A stretch of 5,537 nucleotides of DNA from Chryseobacterium gleum (GCA_945883885.1 CAMCYM010000114.1:1-5537), one strand, 5' to 3'; positions 1-5,537 are shown, counted from the first letter of the stretch. Numbers and translations are program-made. The notes: a model not told the origin generated them from the sequence alone.

Positions 1-2061
1 GTGCTGCTTGCGGGGGCCTGGTCGGCCTCCGGCCAAACCTTCCTCGGTCGCCGCCTCGAGGTACTTCCGGATTCCGTTCCCGAAGCGCGTTCCGTCGAGG
101 ACCTCGCCGCCCGTTCCGACTGGGCACCCCTGGACGCCGACGTCCCGAACCTGGGCACCTCGAACCGGGAGCGGTGGCTGCGGCTCGTACTCGACCCAGC
201 CGTCGAATCCGGCCTCTTGCTCGAAGTCCAAAACCCCACCCTCGACGCCGTCGACTGCCACTTCATCTGCGACGGCCGGGTCGTGCAAGGGCAAGGCCTC
301 GACGACTTCGGCACCTACCGCAGCTTCGCCGTTCCCCTCGACGCGTGCGACCAGCTGACCGCGCTCATCCGCGTGAAATCCGGCGCGCAGTTGCTGCTTC
401 CCATGCGCCTCGCCGGGCCCCGCGACGTCGACCGCGACGCAGACCGGCGCAACCTCTTTTTCGCGGCCTACGCCGGGATCATCGCCGTGATGCTCTTGTA
501 CAACCTGTTCCTCTACTTCAGCGTGGGCGACCGGAGCTACCTGATTTACTCCCTGTTCGTGCTCGTCATCGGCGGGACGCAGCTCGTCTTGAACGGGTAC
601 GCCCCGATGTTCGGCGTAGAGCCGGGCTCGTGGGCGGGCGCGCGGGTGACGCACCTGTCGGGCATCCTGAGCGGGTGGGTGACCGTGGGATTTGCGCAAG
701 TCTTTCTGCAGTTGAAAGACTACACGCCGCGCTTGAACAAGGTGCTCTACGGCTATGCCATGCTGTACGGCGTGGCCCTCGTGCTCGTCTTTGCCGGTCT
801 GCTCCCCGAGGCGTACAACCTGATCAACTTCTGTGCGCTCGCGGTCCCGCTGCTCGTGTATGCCAGCGCGTCCGCCTTCATGCAGGGCTACCGGCCCGCG
901 GGCTTTTTTCTTTTGGCCTTCGGCGTGTTCATCGGAGCGGTACTCGTCTTCGTGCTGAAGGACTTCGGCGTCATTCCGTACAACGCGTGGACCTTCTATT
1001 CGTTGCCGGCGGGCAGCGCCATCGAGGTCGTGCTCCTGTCCCTCGCCCTCGCCAGCCGGATCAACCAACTGAAGCGGGAAAGCGCGGAGGCGAAGGAAGA
1101 ACAGCTCCGCATGTCGTTGTTGAATGAGCAGCTCGTGCGTGAGAAGAATTCCGAGCTGGAGGGGCGGGTGCGTGAGCGGACGTCCGAGCTGCAGCGGACG
1201 AATCAGGAGCTGAGCGCTGCGATGGCAGAGCTCCGGAGCACGCAGGACCAGCTCGTCCAAAACGAAAAACTGGCCTCCATCGGCCAACTCACCGCCGGCA
1301 TCGCCCACGAGCTGAACAACCCCATCAACTTCGTCACTTCGTCCGCCCATTCCCTGCGCCGAGACATCGACGACCTCAACACCGTCGTCAACGGCGCCCT
1401 CACGCTCGACGCCACGGACGCCGCCCTCGCCGCCCAGGTCACCGCGCTGCAGCGCTCCGCCGAGGACCTCGACCTCGCCTACACGCAGCGCGAAGTGGAA
1501 GAATTGCTGACCGGCATCGAAGACGGCGCCCGCCGCACGTCGGAAATCGTCCGCGGCCTCCGGATTTTCAGCCGGATGGACGGAGATGCCTTCATCTCGG
1601 CCGACGTGAATGAGTTGCTCGAGTCCACCCTCGTCATCTTGCGCAGCAATTTGAAGGACAAAACCACCCTGGCAGTAGACCTCGCGGGCGGTTTGCCCTC
1701 CATCTCCTGCCAGCCCGGCCGCCTGAACCAGGTGTTCATGAACGTGCTGACAAACGCCGCCCACGCGGTGGCGGCGACGGACCGACCGCTCGATGCGCGG
1801 CAGGTGGCCGTGCGTACGCGCTTCATCACGGACGCGACCGGCCGGTGGGTGGAGGTCCGCATCGGCGACAACGGGGTCGGAATGGACGAAGCCACCCGTT
1901 CCCAAATCTTCGATCCGTTCTTCACCACGAAGGAGGTGGGCGAGGGCACCGGCCTCGGCCTCAGCATCGCCATGGGCATCCTCAAGGACCACCGCGCGCG
2001 CGTCGAGGTGAAGTCGGAACTTGGCGTCGGCACATCCTTCATCCTCAGCTTTCCCGCATGA
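1..2061 (+). CDS. 7TMR-DISM membrane sensor histidine kinase (5' end outside window)
   Basis: This is a membrane sensor kinase expected to autophosphorylate on histidine and pass the phosphate to the receiver protein encoded next. Numbering from the GTG at position 1, residues 1-12 look like the end of a signal peptide (LLAGAWSASGQ), so the real start is probably just upstream and the gene is 5'-partial. Residues ~15-140 fit an extracytoplasmic 7TMR-DISMED2 sensor. Residues ~150-355 hold about seven hydrophobic segments with the DISM_7TM-type stretch YNLFLYFSVGDRSY. Residues ~354-425 form a charged coiled coil. The H-box is GIAHELNNPINF with H436. The catalytic domain has an N-box (N581, N585), a G1 box DNGVGM (D623), an F-box FDPFFTTK and a G2 box GEGTGLGLSI. 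The H436-to-N-box distance (~145 residues) is long, which I recall for the HELNNPINF subfamily. There is no fused receiver. The ligand is unknown; DISMED2 domains are thought to bind carbohydrate-like molecules. Confidence 0.93.
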   Translation: MLLAGAWSASGQTFLGRRLEVLPDSVPEARSVEDLAARSDWAPLDADVPNLGTSNRERWLRLVLDPAVESGLLLEVQNPTLDAVDCHFICDGRVVQGQGLDDFGTYRSFAVPLDACDQLTALIRVKSGAQLLLPMRLAGPRDVDRDADRRNLFFAAYAGIIAVMLLYNLFLYFSVGDRSYLIYSLFVLVIGGTQLVLNGYAPMFGVEPGSWAGARVTHLSGILSGWVTVGFAQVFLQLKDYTPRLNKVLYGYAMLYGVALVLVFAGLLPEAYNLINFCALAVPLLVYASASAFMQGYRPAGFFLLAFGVFIGAVLVFVLKDFGVIPYNAWTFYSLPAGSAIEVVLLSLALASRINQLKRESAEAKEEQLRMSLLNEQLVREKNSELEGRVRERTSELQRTNQELSAAMAELRSTQDQLVQNEKLASIGQLTAGIAHELNNPINFVTSSAHSLRRDIDDLNTVVNGALTLDATDAALAAQVTALQRSAEDLDLAYTQREVEELLTGIEDGARRTSEIVRGLRIFSRMDGDAFISADVNELLESTLVILRSNLKDKTTLAVDLAGGLPSISCQPGRLNQVFMNVLTNAAHAVAATDRPLDARQVAVRTRFITDATGRWVEVRIGDNGVGMDEATRSQIFDPFFTTKEVGEGTGLGLSIAMGILKDHRARVEVKSELGVGTSFILSFPA

Positions 2062-2603
2062 TCCACGTCCTGTACATCGACGACGAGCCGCACAACCTCA
2101 GTGCCTTCCAAGCGGCGTTCCGGCGCGACTTCCGCGTCCACACGACGACCGAGCCCACCGACGCGGTGGCGATGCTGCGCGAGCACCCCATCGAGGTCCT
2201 GATTTCGGACCAAAAGATGCCCAACATCAGCGGCGTCGAGTTCTTCGAACTCATCATGAACGACTACCCCGATCCGGTGCGCATGTTGCTCACCGGACAC
2301 GCGGACCTCGACGCGGTGATCGACGCTATCAACAAGGGCCAGATCTACAAATACATCTCGAAGCCCTGGAACGAGGTCCAGCTGGCGGACCTCATCCGCG
2401 AGGCCGCCCATCTGCACCACCAGCGCCGCCGGGAACGCCGCGCCGCCGGCGCGCTCGCCACCCTCATCGACTCCGCCCGCGGCATCAACCGCGAACTGCT
2501 CGAGCTCGTGCGTCCCGGTTCCGCCCCGGATGCGGCGGCCTGGGCCCGGATTGCCGAGCTGGCCGAACGCATCGAATGCACGTTGTCCGAGCCGGAGCTC
2601 TGA
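2058..2603 (+). CDS. Response regulator, receiver domain with short helical tail
   Basis: This 181-residue cytoplasmic phospho-receiver is the likely partner of the upstream kinase. The ATG overlaps the kinase stop as ATGA, which fixes the start and implies coupled translation. The receiver covers residues 1-118. It has acidic residues D8 and D9 in LYIDDEP, phosphoacceptor D51 in SDQKMP, T79 in LLTGH and K102 in YKYISKPW, so every residue needed for phosphotransfer is present. The SDQKMP/KPW signature is shared with receivers of the RpfG (HD-GYP) type, but no HD-GYP, helix-turn-helix or other known output domain follows. Residues ~119-181 are predicted helical, begin with an Arg-rich run (HHQRRRERR) and end in an acidic tail. 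The output could be protein-protein contact or a phosphorelay step. The receiver assignment is firm; the downstream target is unknown. Confidence 0.93.
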   Translation: MIHVLYIDDEPHNLSAFQAAFRRDFRVHTTTEPTDAVAMLREHPIEVLISDQKMPNISGVEFFELIMNDYPDPVRMLLTGHADLDAVIDAINKGQIYKYISKPWNEVQLADLIREAAHLHHQRRRERRAAGALATLIDSARGINRELLELVRPGSAPDAAAWARIAELAERIECTLSEPEL

Positions 2604-2631
2604 GGCCCAGAACGGGTCCGGGCCTCGGAGC
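2597..2631. terminator. Hairpin shared by the ends of two convergent genes
   Basis: Positions 2597-2608 (GCTCTGAGGCCC) pair with 2620-2631 (GGGCCTCGGAGC) to form a 12-base stem with one G-U wobble and an 11-base loop. The stem begins inside the last codons of the response regulator and stops 2 bases before the stop codon of the convergent peptidase, so it fills the 30-base gap. On the minus strand the wobble becomes an A-C mismatch. Neither side has a T-tract, so it is not a textbook intrinsic terminator. It may still end transcription in both directions or protect 3' ends. Confidence 0.6.
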
Positions 2632-2633
2632 CG

Positions 2634-3722
2634 TCAGCGCAGGTACTTGAAGTCCTCGCCCGGCTGGATGTTCTTCAGCGTGGCGAGGATGAGCCGGATG
2701 CAGTTCTCCACGTCGTCCCGGTGGATCATCTCGACCGTGGTGTGCATGTACCGCAACGGCAACGAAATCAAGGCCGAGGCCACGCCCATGTTCGAGTAGG
2801 CGAAGGCGTCGGTGTCCGTTCCGGTGAAGCGGCTGGCCGCCATGCGTTGGATGGCAATTTTCTCGGTGTCGGCCGTCTCGATGATGCGCTTGAGGAGGTT
2901 GTTTTGGACCGCAGGTCCGTACGTCACTCCTGGCCCTTTGCCCGCCGCGATGTCCCCGCTTTCCACCTTGTTCATCATCGGCGTTTGGGTACAATGCGTG
3001 ACATCCGTCACGAGGGCCACGTCCGGCGAAATGCGCTCGGCAATCATCTCGGCCCCGCGCAACCCCACTTCTTCCTGCACGCTGTTCACGATGTACAATC
3101 CGAAGGGCAACTTCGTACCCTCCTCGTGCAGCAGGCGCGCGACTTCTGCGATCATGAAGCCTCCGGCGCGGTTGTCCAGCGCGCGGCCGACGAACCAATC
3201 CTTGTTGAGCACCATGAACTCGTCCTCGTACGTGACCACGCACCCCACGTGGATGCCCATCTTTTCCACCTCGGCCTTGTCCTTCGCGCCGACGTCGAGG
3301 AAGATGTTCTTCATGCTCGGCGGCGCTTCCTTGCCGGGCTCGCGCACGTGGATGGCCGGCCAACCGAACACCCCTTTCACCCGGCCCTTCTCGGTGTGGA
3401 TGTCCACGCGCATCGACGGCGCGATCATGTGGTCGCTGCCCCCGTTGCGGCGCAGGTAGATGAAGCCGTCGTTCGTGATGTAGTGCACGAAGAAGCTGAT
3501 CTCGTCGGCGTGCGCTTCGATGACCACCTTGTACGGCGCATCCGGGTTGACGACGCCGACCACCGTGCCGTACGTGTCGACGATGTGGGAATCGATGTAC
3601 GGCCGGAGATAGTCCAGCCAGAGTTGCTGTCCGGAGCTTTCAAATCCGGTCGGACTCGCGTTGTTGATGTAGGCCTGCAGAAACTTCTCGCTGGCCTTTG
3701 TGATCACCTTTTTCGTTGCCAT
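2634..3722 (-). CDS. M42-family metallo-aminopeptidase (glutamyl/leucyl aminopeptidase type)
   Basis: This 362-residue cytoplasmic enzyme should remove N-terminal residues from short peptides. M42 enzymes (PepA, FrvX, TET peptidases) carry two metal ions and usually assemble as dodecamers. The length is normal for the family and all expected catalytic residues are visible: H71 in EAHADE with D73, bridging D183 in ALDNRAGG, catalytic E217 with metal ligand E218 in SVQEEVGLRG, D240 in VTDVTH and H327 in RYMHTTVE. The GTDTDAFAYS and PLRYMHTTVEM blocks are typical of the family. The Bacteroidota relatives I remember align over the whole length, including the MATKK-type start, which supports the ATG at 3722. 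No signal peptide is visible. The gene lies 113 bases downstream of the stress-protein gene on the same strand and converges with the response regulator. Substrate preference cannot be read from the sequence; some M42 members were once annotated as cellulases, which is unlikely here. Confidence 0.94.
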   Translation of the reverse strand: MATKKVITKASEKFLQAYINNASPTGFESSGQQLWLDYLRPYIDSHIVDTYGTVVGVVNPDAPYKVVIEAHADEISFFVHYITNDGFIYLRRNGGSDHMIAPSMRVDIHTEKGRVKGVFGWPAIHVREPGKEAPPSMKNIFLDVGAKDKAEVEKMGIHVGCVVTYEDEFMVLNKDWFVGRALDNRAGGFMIAEVARLLHEEGTKLPFGLYIVNSVQEEVGLRGAEMIAERISPDVALVTDVTHCTQTPMMNKVESGDIAAGKGPGVTYGPAVQNNLLKRIIETADTEKIAIQRMAASRFTGTDTDAFAYSNMGVASALISLPLRYMHTTVEMIHRDDVENCIRLILATLKNIQPGEDFKYLR

Positions 3723-3726
3723 GGGC

Positions 3727-3734
3727 CAAATTTA
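3727..3734 (-). promoter_or_regulatory. TAAATTTG, perfect match to the Bacteroidota -7 box
   Basis: Read on the minus strand, this is TAAATTTG, an exact match to the TAnnTTTG promoter consensus of Bacteroidota. It is an AT-rich island in very GC-rich sequence. It ends only four bases before the peptidase ATG (TTTGGCCCATG), and no convincing -33 TTTG lies 17-23 bases upstream. If functional, the transcript would begin at or near the start codon, giving a leaderless message. It could instead be a chance match. Confidence 0.35.
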
Positions 3735-3806
3735 GCGCCCGCCCCCCGCCGGCACGGGGAAGTCGTACGCCACCTTTTGAACAGCCCACCCTTCGGGAGT
3801 TTGGCA

Positions 3807-3828
3807 CCGCGCCACGACGCCGGCGCGG
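3807..3828 (-). terminator. Putative hairpin terminator after the stress-protein gene
   Basis: On the minus strand, CCGCGCC and GGCGCGG form a perfect 7-base stem around an 8-base loop. It starts about seven bases after the stop codon of the universal stress protein gene. There is no T-tract. The position suggests a terminator or attenuator separating this gene from the peptidase downstream. GC-rich DNA makes such stems common, so confidence is modest. Confidence 0.4.
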
Positions 3829-3835
3829 CCCGCAA

Positions 3836-4681
3836 TCAGCCTTGAGCCGATGGGCTGAGCAGCACCGGGACGGTCAAATGCTTGATCATCTGCGCACTTA
3901 CGCTCGGGTCGAACAACCGGCTCAGCCAGTTTCGATGCCCCGGAGCGAGCACGAGCACGTCAAACGCGCCGTCCTGCAACCGGTCCTCCACCGCCTCGCT
4001 CACGTCCGGGTACCGCACGAATTCGAAGGCCATGTCCGGGGCGTCGGCGACGGCGCGCGCCCGTTGCTGAAATGCTTCGAGGTGCGCGCGTTCGTGCAGC
4101 GTCGGCTCCTTGCCGTCTGCCACGTGGATGAACGTGATGTGCAGCGGACCCTCTTGGGCTGCATATCCGCGCAGCCGCGCGGCCAAATCCTCGTCGCCCT
4201 CCTTGAAATCCGTCGCAAACAACACCTGCTCAAACTTCGCCACCGTCGCCGATGCCGGCACCACGAGCAAGGGCTGCTCGGTGCGTTGCGCCACCTCCGC
4301 CGCCACCGACCCGAAGAAGACCCGCTCCAGCCCGGTCGCCCCGCGCGACCCCATCACCGTGAGCATCGGCCGATGCGTGGCCATTGCATCGAGGATGGCA
4401 TCGGCCGCGAGCCCTTGCACGCAGACGGCTTCGCACGGGGTCTTCAGCTGCGCGTTGACGCTCGACTCCAGTTCCGCAAGGCCTTTGCGCGTATCCTCCT
4501 CGATCCGGCCGTGAAATTGCTGGATGGCTTCCCACGCGAGTTCTGCCGGTGGGGGCGGCAGGTGGTAGGCGGCAAACAGCACGAGTTTCGCGCCTTCCGT
4601 GCGGTTAGCCAGAGCAATACCGTAGCGCACGGCGGCCATCGAGCCGTCTGAGAAATCGGTGGGGACGAGGATTGTGGACAT
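3836..4681 (-). CDS. Tandem universal stress protein (two UspA domains)
   Basis: This 281-residue cytoplasmic protein is built from two UspA folds. Domain 1 (residues 1-~142) opens with MSTILVPTDFSDGS and contains the full nucleotide-binding motif G-x2-G-x9-G-S as G111, G114, G124 and S125 (MGSRGATGLERVFFGS), followed by PLLVVPA. It should therefore bind ATP. Domain 2 (~residues 150-277) restarts with FEQVLFATDFKEGDED and ends PVLLSP, but its loop (APGHRNWLSRLFDPS) lacks the glycine pattern, so it probably does not bind nucleotide in the usual way. Tandem Usp proteins take part in stress survival and often act through partner proteins, but a specific role cannot be assigned. The ATG at 4681 leads straight into the first beta strand, which supports this start. 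There is no Shine-Dalgarno; the upstream bases (TGAAAC) are A-rich. The gene is divergent from the Nudix gene. Confidence 0.93.
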   Translation of the reverse strand: MSTILVPTDFSDGSMAAVRYGIALANRTEGAKLVLFAAYHLPPPPAELAWEAIQQFHGRIEEDTRKGLAELESSVNAQLKTPCEAVCVQGLAADAILDAMATHRPMLTVMGSRGATGLERVFFGSVAAEVAQRTEQPLLVVPASATVAKFEQVLFATDFKEGDEDLAARLRGYAAQEGPLHITFIHVADGKEPTLHERAHLEAFQQRARAVADAPDMAFEFVRYPDVSEAVEDRLQDGAFDVLVLAPGHRNWLSRLFDPSVSAQMIKHLTVPVLLSPSAQG

Positions 4682-4706
4682 GTTTCAGAGGATTGCGAAT
4701 CGGGAG

Positions 4707-4735
4707 CAAAGGTGGCCCGGGTCAGGGTTCTGAAA
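4707..4735 (-). promoter_or_regulatory. Candidate Bacteroidota-type promoter for the universal stress protein
   Basis: On the minus strand, TTTC (4735-4732) is followed after 17 bases by CACCTTTG (4714-4707). Each box has one mismatch to TTTG and TAnnTTTG. The -7-like box ends 25 bases before the ATG at 4681, a reasonable distance for a short leader. Two imperfect boxes in GC-rich DNA are only moderate evidence. Confidence 0.35.
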
Positions 4736-4761
4736 GGTGACTCAAGTCATATTTAATGTTG
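4729..4761 (+). promoter_or_regulatory. Candidate promoter for the Nudix gene
   Basis: TCTG at 4729-4732 (3 of 4 matches to the -33 TTTG box) is followed after 21 bases by TAATGTTG at 4754-4761 (5 of 6 fixed positions of TAnnTTTG). The -7-like box lies in the only clearly AT-rich stretch between the divergent genes. If used, transcription would begin at about 4765, leaving a leader of roughly 55 bases before the ATG at 4822. The ATG at 4756 would then sit inside the promoter and could not be the start. Confidence 0.35.
4738..4749. promoter_or_regulatory. 12-base dyad, candidate operator
   Basis: TGACTCAAGTCA has 5-base arms (TGACT/AGTCA) around a CA centre. It lies between the candidate -33 and -7 boxes of the Nudix gene and directly beside the candidate -33 box of the divergent stress-protein gene. 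A protein bound here could control both genes. The only evidence is the symmetry and the position. Confidence 0.3.
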
Positions 4762-4821
4762 AATTCCCCGAATCCCAAGCGCAGCCCTGGATCTTCCGCC
4801 TCCCTGCCCGACCTTCGTTCC

Positions 4822-5283
4822 ATGCCGACCCCGGACCCCGCCCCACCGCTGGCCGTCGTCGCCGCTGTCCTCTTCGACGGCGACCGGATCCTCTGCGTCC
4901 GCCGTGCCCCCAACAAGCGCGCCTACATCTCGGAGAAATGGGAATTCCCTGGGGGCAAGCCCGAGCCCGGTGAGTCGTTCCCTGCGGCCCTGGCCCGCGA
5001 AATCCGCGAAGAGCTCGCCCTCGACATCCACGTCGGCGAACTGCTGTCGGTGGTGGACCACCACTATCCGGACCTTCATCTCCACCTGCACGCCTACCGC
5101 TGCACGGCCGCGGACCTGACCGCCCTTCGCCTGAACGAACACACGGACGTGTGCTGGCTTGCGCCGTCCGACCCCGCTTTCGCCGCACTCGACTGGGCCG
5201 CCGCGGACCTCCCCATCGTCAAGCTGTCGAGGGAGGGAGCGCGGGAGAGTCCGGAAGTTGTTCAAAAAATCGAGCGAGGTTGA
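4822..5283 (+). CDS. Nudix hydrolase, MutT/NudG-like (deoxy)nucleoside triphosphate pyrophosphohydrolase
   Basis: This 153-residue cytoplasmic enzyme is predicted to hydrolyse a (deoxy)nucleoside triphosphate to monophosphate and pyrophosphate, cleaning damaged or modified nucleotides from the pool. The fold opens with AVVAAVLFDGDRILCVRR. The Nudix box G-x5-E-x7-RE-U-x-EE-x-G-U runs from G45 to L67 with E51, R59, E60, E63 and E64 in place; only the late glycine is replaced by A66, a mild change. KWEFPGGKPEPGES and the C-terminal LHLHAYRC and W-L-A-P segments recall MutT and especially E. coli NudG, which acts on CTP, dCTP and 5-methyl-dCTP. The frame is open upstream to an ATG at 4756, adding 22 residues rich in Ser and Pro that the family lacks; the ATG at 4822 gives the family's normal N-terminus and is preferred. 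No Shine-Dalgarno precedes either. The methyltransferase gene begins 36 bases downstream on the same strand. The substrate is inferred, not shown. Confidence 0.9.
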   Translation: MPTPDPAPPLAVVAAVLFDGDRILCVRRAPNKRAYISEKWEFPGGKPEPGESFPAALAREIREELALDIHVGELLSVVDHHYPDLHLHLHAYRCTAADLTALRLNEHTDVCWLAPSDPAFAALDWAAADLPIVKLSREGARESPEVVQKIERG

Positions 5284-5285
5284 AG

Positions 5286-5315
5286 CGGATTTGCCCGGTC
5301 TCTGGGCCAAATTCG
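5286..5315 (+). promoter_or_regulatory. Hairpin filling the gap between the Nudix and methyltransferase genes
   Basis: CGGATTTGCCC (5286-5296) pairs with GGGCCAAATTCG (5304-5315). This gives 11 pairs including one G-U, a bulged C at 5307 and a 7-base loop (5297-5303). It starts 2 bases after the Nudix stop and ends 4 bases before the methyltransferase ATG. No T-tract follows, so it is a weak candidate as an intrinsic terminator. It could instead be an operator or a translation-limiting structure for the methyltransferase, since C5 methyltransferase genes are sometimes self-controlled through upstream inverted repeats. Confidence 0.45.
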
Positions 5316-5319
5316 GGGC

Positions 5320-5537
5320 ATGGCTAGTATGCGCGTGGTGGAGTTGTTTGCGGGAGTCGGTGGCTTCCGTTTGGGGCTGGAAGGGTGGCAGGGCAAGTCG
5401 GCCACTTCCGGGTACGCGCGCCCGTTGCGAAAGAGGGGGGAGAGTGCCTATAAAGTGGTCTGGAGCAACCAGTGGGAGCGGCACACCGCGGCAGAAGCCA
5501 TCGCCCGCGGCCGGGACCCGGAGCTCACGCCCGAGTG
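5320..5537 (+). CDS. C5 cytosine DNA methyltransferase, N-terminal part (cut by window end)
   Basis: Only the first 72 codons are inside the window and the frame is open to the edge. Residues 8-16 (ELFAGVGGF) are motif I of C5 cytosine methyltransferases, the S-adenosylmethionine-binding loop, followed by RLGLE. VVWSNQWE (residues 46-53) is motif II, the acidic end of strand 2. The enzyme is expected to methylate cytosine at carbon 5 in a specific DNA site. The catalytic PCQ motif (IV), target-recognition domain and motifs IX-X lie outside, so activity and specificity cannot be judged. Between motifs I and II is an extra run (GWQGKSATSGYARPLRKRGE) that makes this interval about 19 residues longer than in M.HhaI; I recall similar inserts in a Bacteroidota methyltransferase group. 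The ATG at 5329 (MRVVELFAG) is an equally good start. The gene could belong to a restriction-modification, DISARM-like or other defence locus, or be solitary. Confidence 0.88.
   Translation, partial: MASMRVVELFAGVGGFRLGLEGWQGKSATSGYARPLRKRGESAYKVVWSNQWERHTAAEAIARGRDPELTPE

Noticed and set aside
1479..2420. Minus-strand open frame (313 codons) across the kinase and receiver genes
   Set aside because: It is antisense to the conserved kinase catalytic domain and the receiver domain. Its openness follows from GC bias at codon third positions.
2721..3845. Long open frame (374 codons) on the plus strand opposite the peptidase
   Set aside because: The product is rich in His, Arg and Val with no recognisable domain. 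It mirrors the codon pattern of a clear M42 peptidase and is typical of antisense frames in GC-rich DNA.
3716..4651. Long open frame (311 codons) on the plus strand opposite the stress-protein gene
   Set aside because: It is fully antisense to an intact tandem Usp gene, has an Arg/His-rich composition and shows no motif.
4738..4744. TGACTCA, identical to the eukaryotic AP-1/GCN4 site
   Set aside because: This is bacterial sequence and the resemblance is coincidental. Only the wider dyad is of interest.
4756..4821. N-terminal extension of the Nudix protein from the ATG at 4756
   Set aside because: The 22 added residues are low-complexity and absent from the family, and this ATG falls within a promoter-like AT-rich box. 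The start at 4822 fits better.
5303..5313. Eleven-base direct repeat TGGGCCAAATT, also at 3722-3732
   Set aside because: A few 11-base matches are expected by chance in a 5.5 kb GC-rich window. One copy overlaps a start codon and the other is half of a hairpin, so no common role is apparent.
4753..5484. Minus-strand open frame (243 codons) across the Nudix and methyltransferase genes
   Set aside because: It covers two genes with unmistakable motifs on the other strand and its own product has no family features.

Overview
The window is about 5.5 kb of GC-rich DNA. It reads as ordinary, densely coding bacterial chromosome with a possible change of character at its right edge. It is most likely from a high-GC member of the Bacteroidota. 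Three things suggest this: the kinase has a 7TMR-DISM sensor architecture common in that phylum; the M42 peptidase and the receiver protein (SDQKMP and YKYISKPW signatures) look like Bacteroidota relatives I remember; and no start codon has a Shine-Dalgarno sequence, while TAnnTTTG-like -7 boxes lie upstream of several genes. This is a judgement from memory of families, not a database result.

Layout from left to right: (1) positions 1-2061 (+), a 7TMR-DISM membrane sensor histidine kinase whose true start lies off the left edge; (2) 2058-2603 (+), a stand-alone receiver-domain response regulator overlapping the kinase stop by 4 bases (ATGA), so the two form a translationally coupled two-component pair; (3) a strong hairpin at 2597-2631 shared by two convergent genes; (4) 2634-3722 (-), an M42-family metallo-aminopeptidase with all its metal ligands; (5) a 113-base gap with a hairpin after the upstream gene and a TAAATTTG box next to the peptidase start; (6) 3836-4681 (-), a tandem universal stress protein; (7) a divergent control region (about 4682-4821) with a 12-base dyad between promoter-like boxes; (8) 4822-5283 (+), a MutT/NudG-like Nudix hydrolase; (9) a 36-base gap almost filled by a hairpin; (10) 5320-5537 (+), the first 72 codons of a C5 cytosine DNA methyltransferase cut by the right edge.

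Functionally, the kinase and receiver form a signalling module with no DNA-binding output. The stress protein and aminopeptidase are housekeeping or stress genes read in the same direction. The Nudix enzyme sanitises nucleotides. The methyltransferase has a long insert between motifs I and II and could be the first gene of a restriction-modification or other defence locus beyond the window. That edge is the most promising place for a new system, but nothing inside the window proves one. No RNA genes, CRISPR array, insertion sequence or attachment site was recognised.
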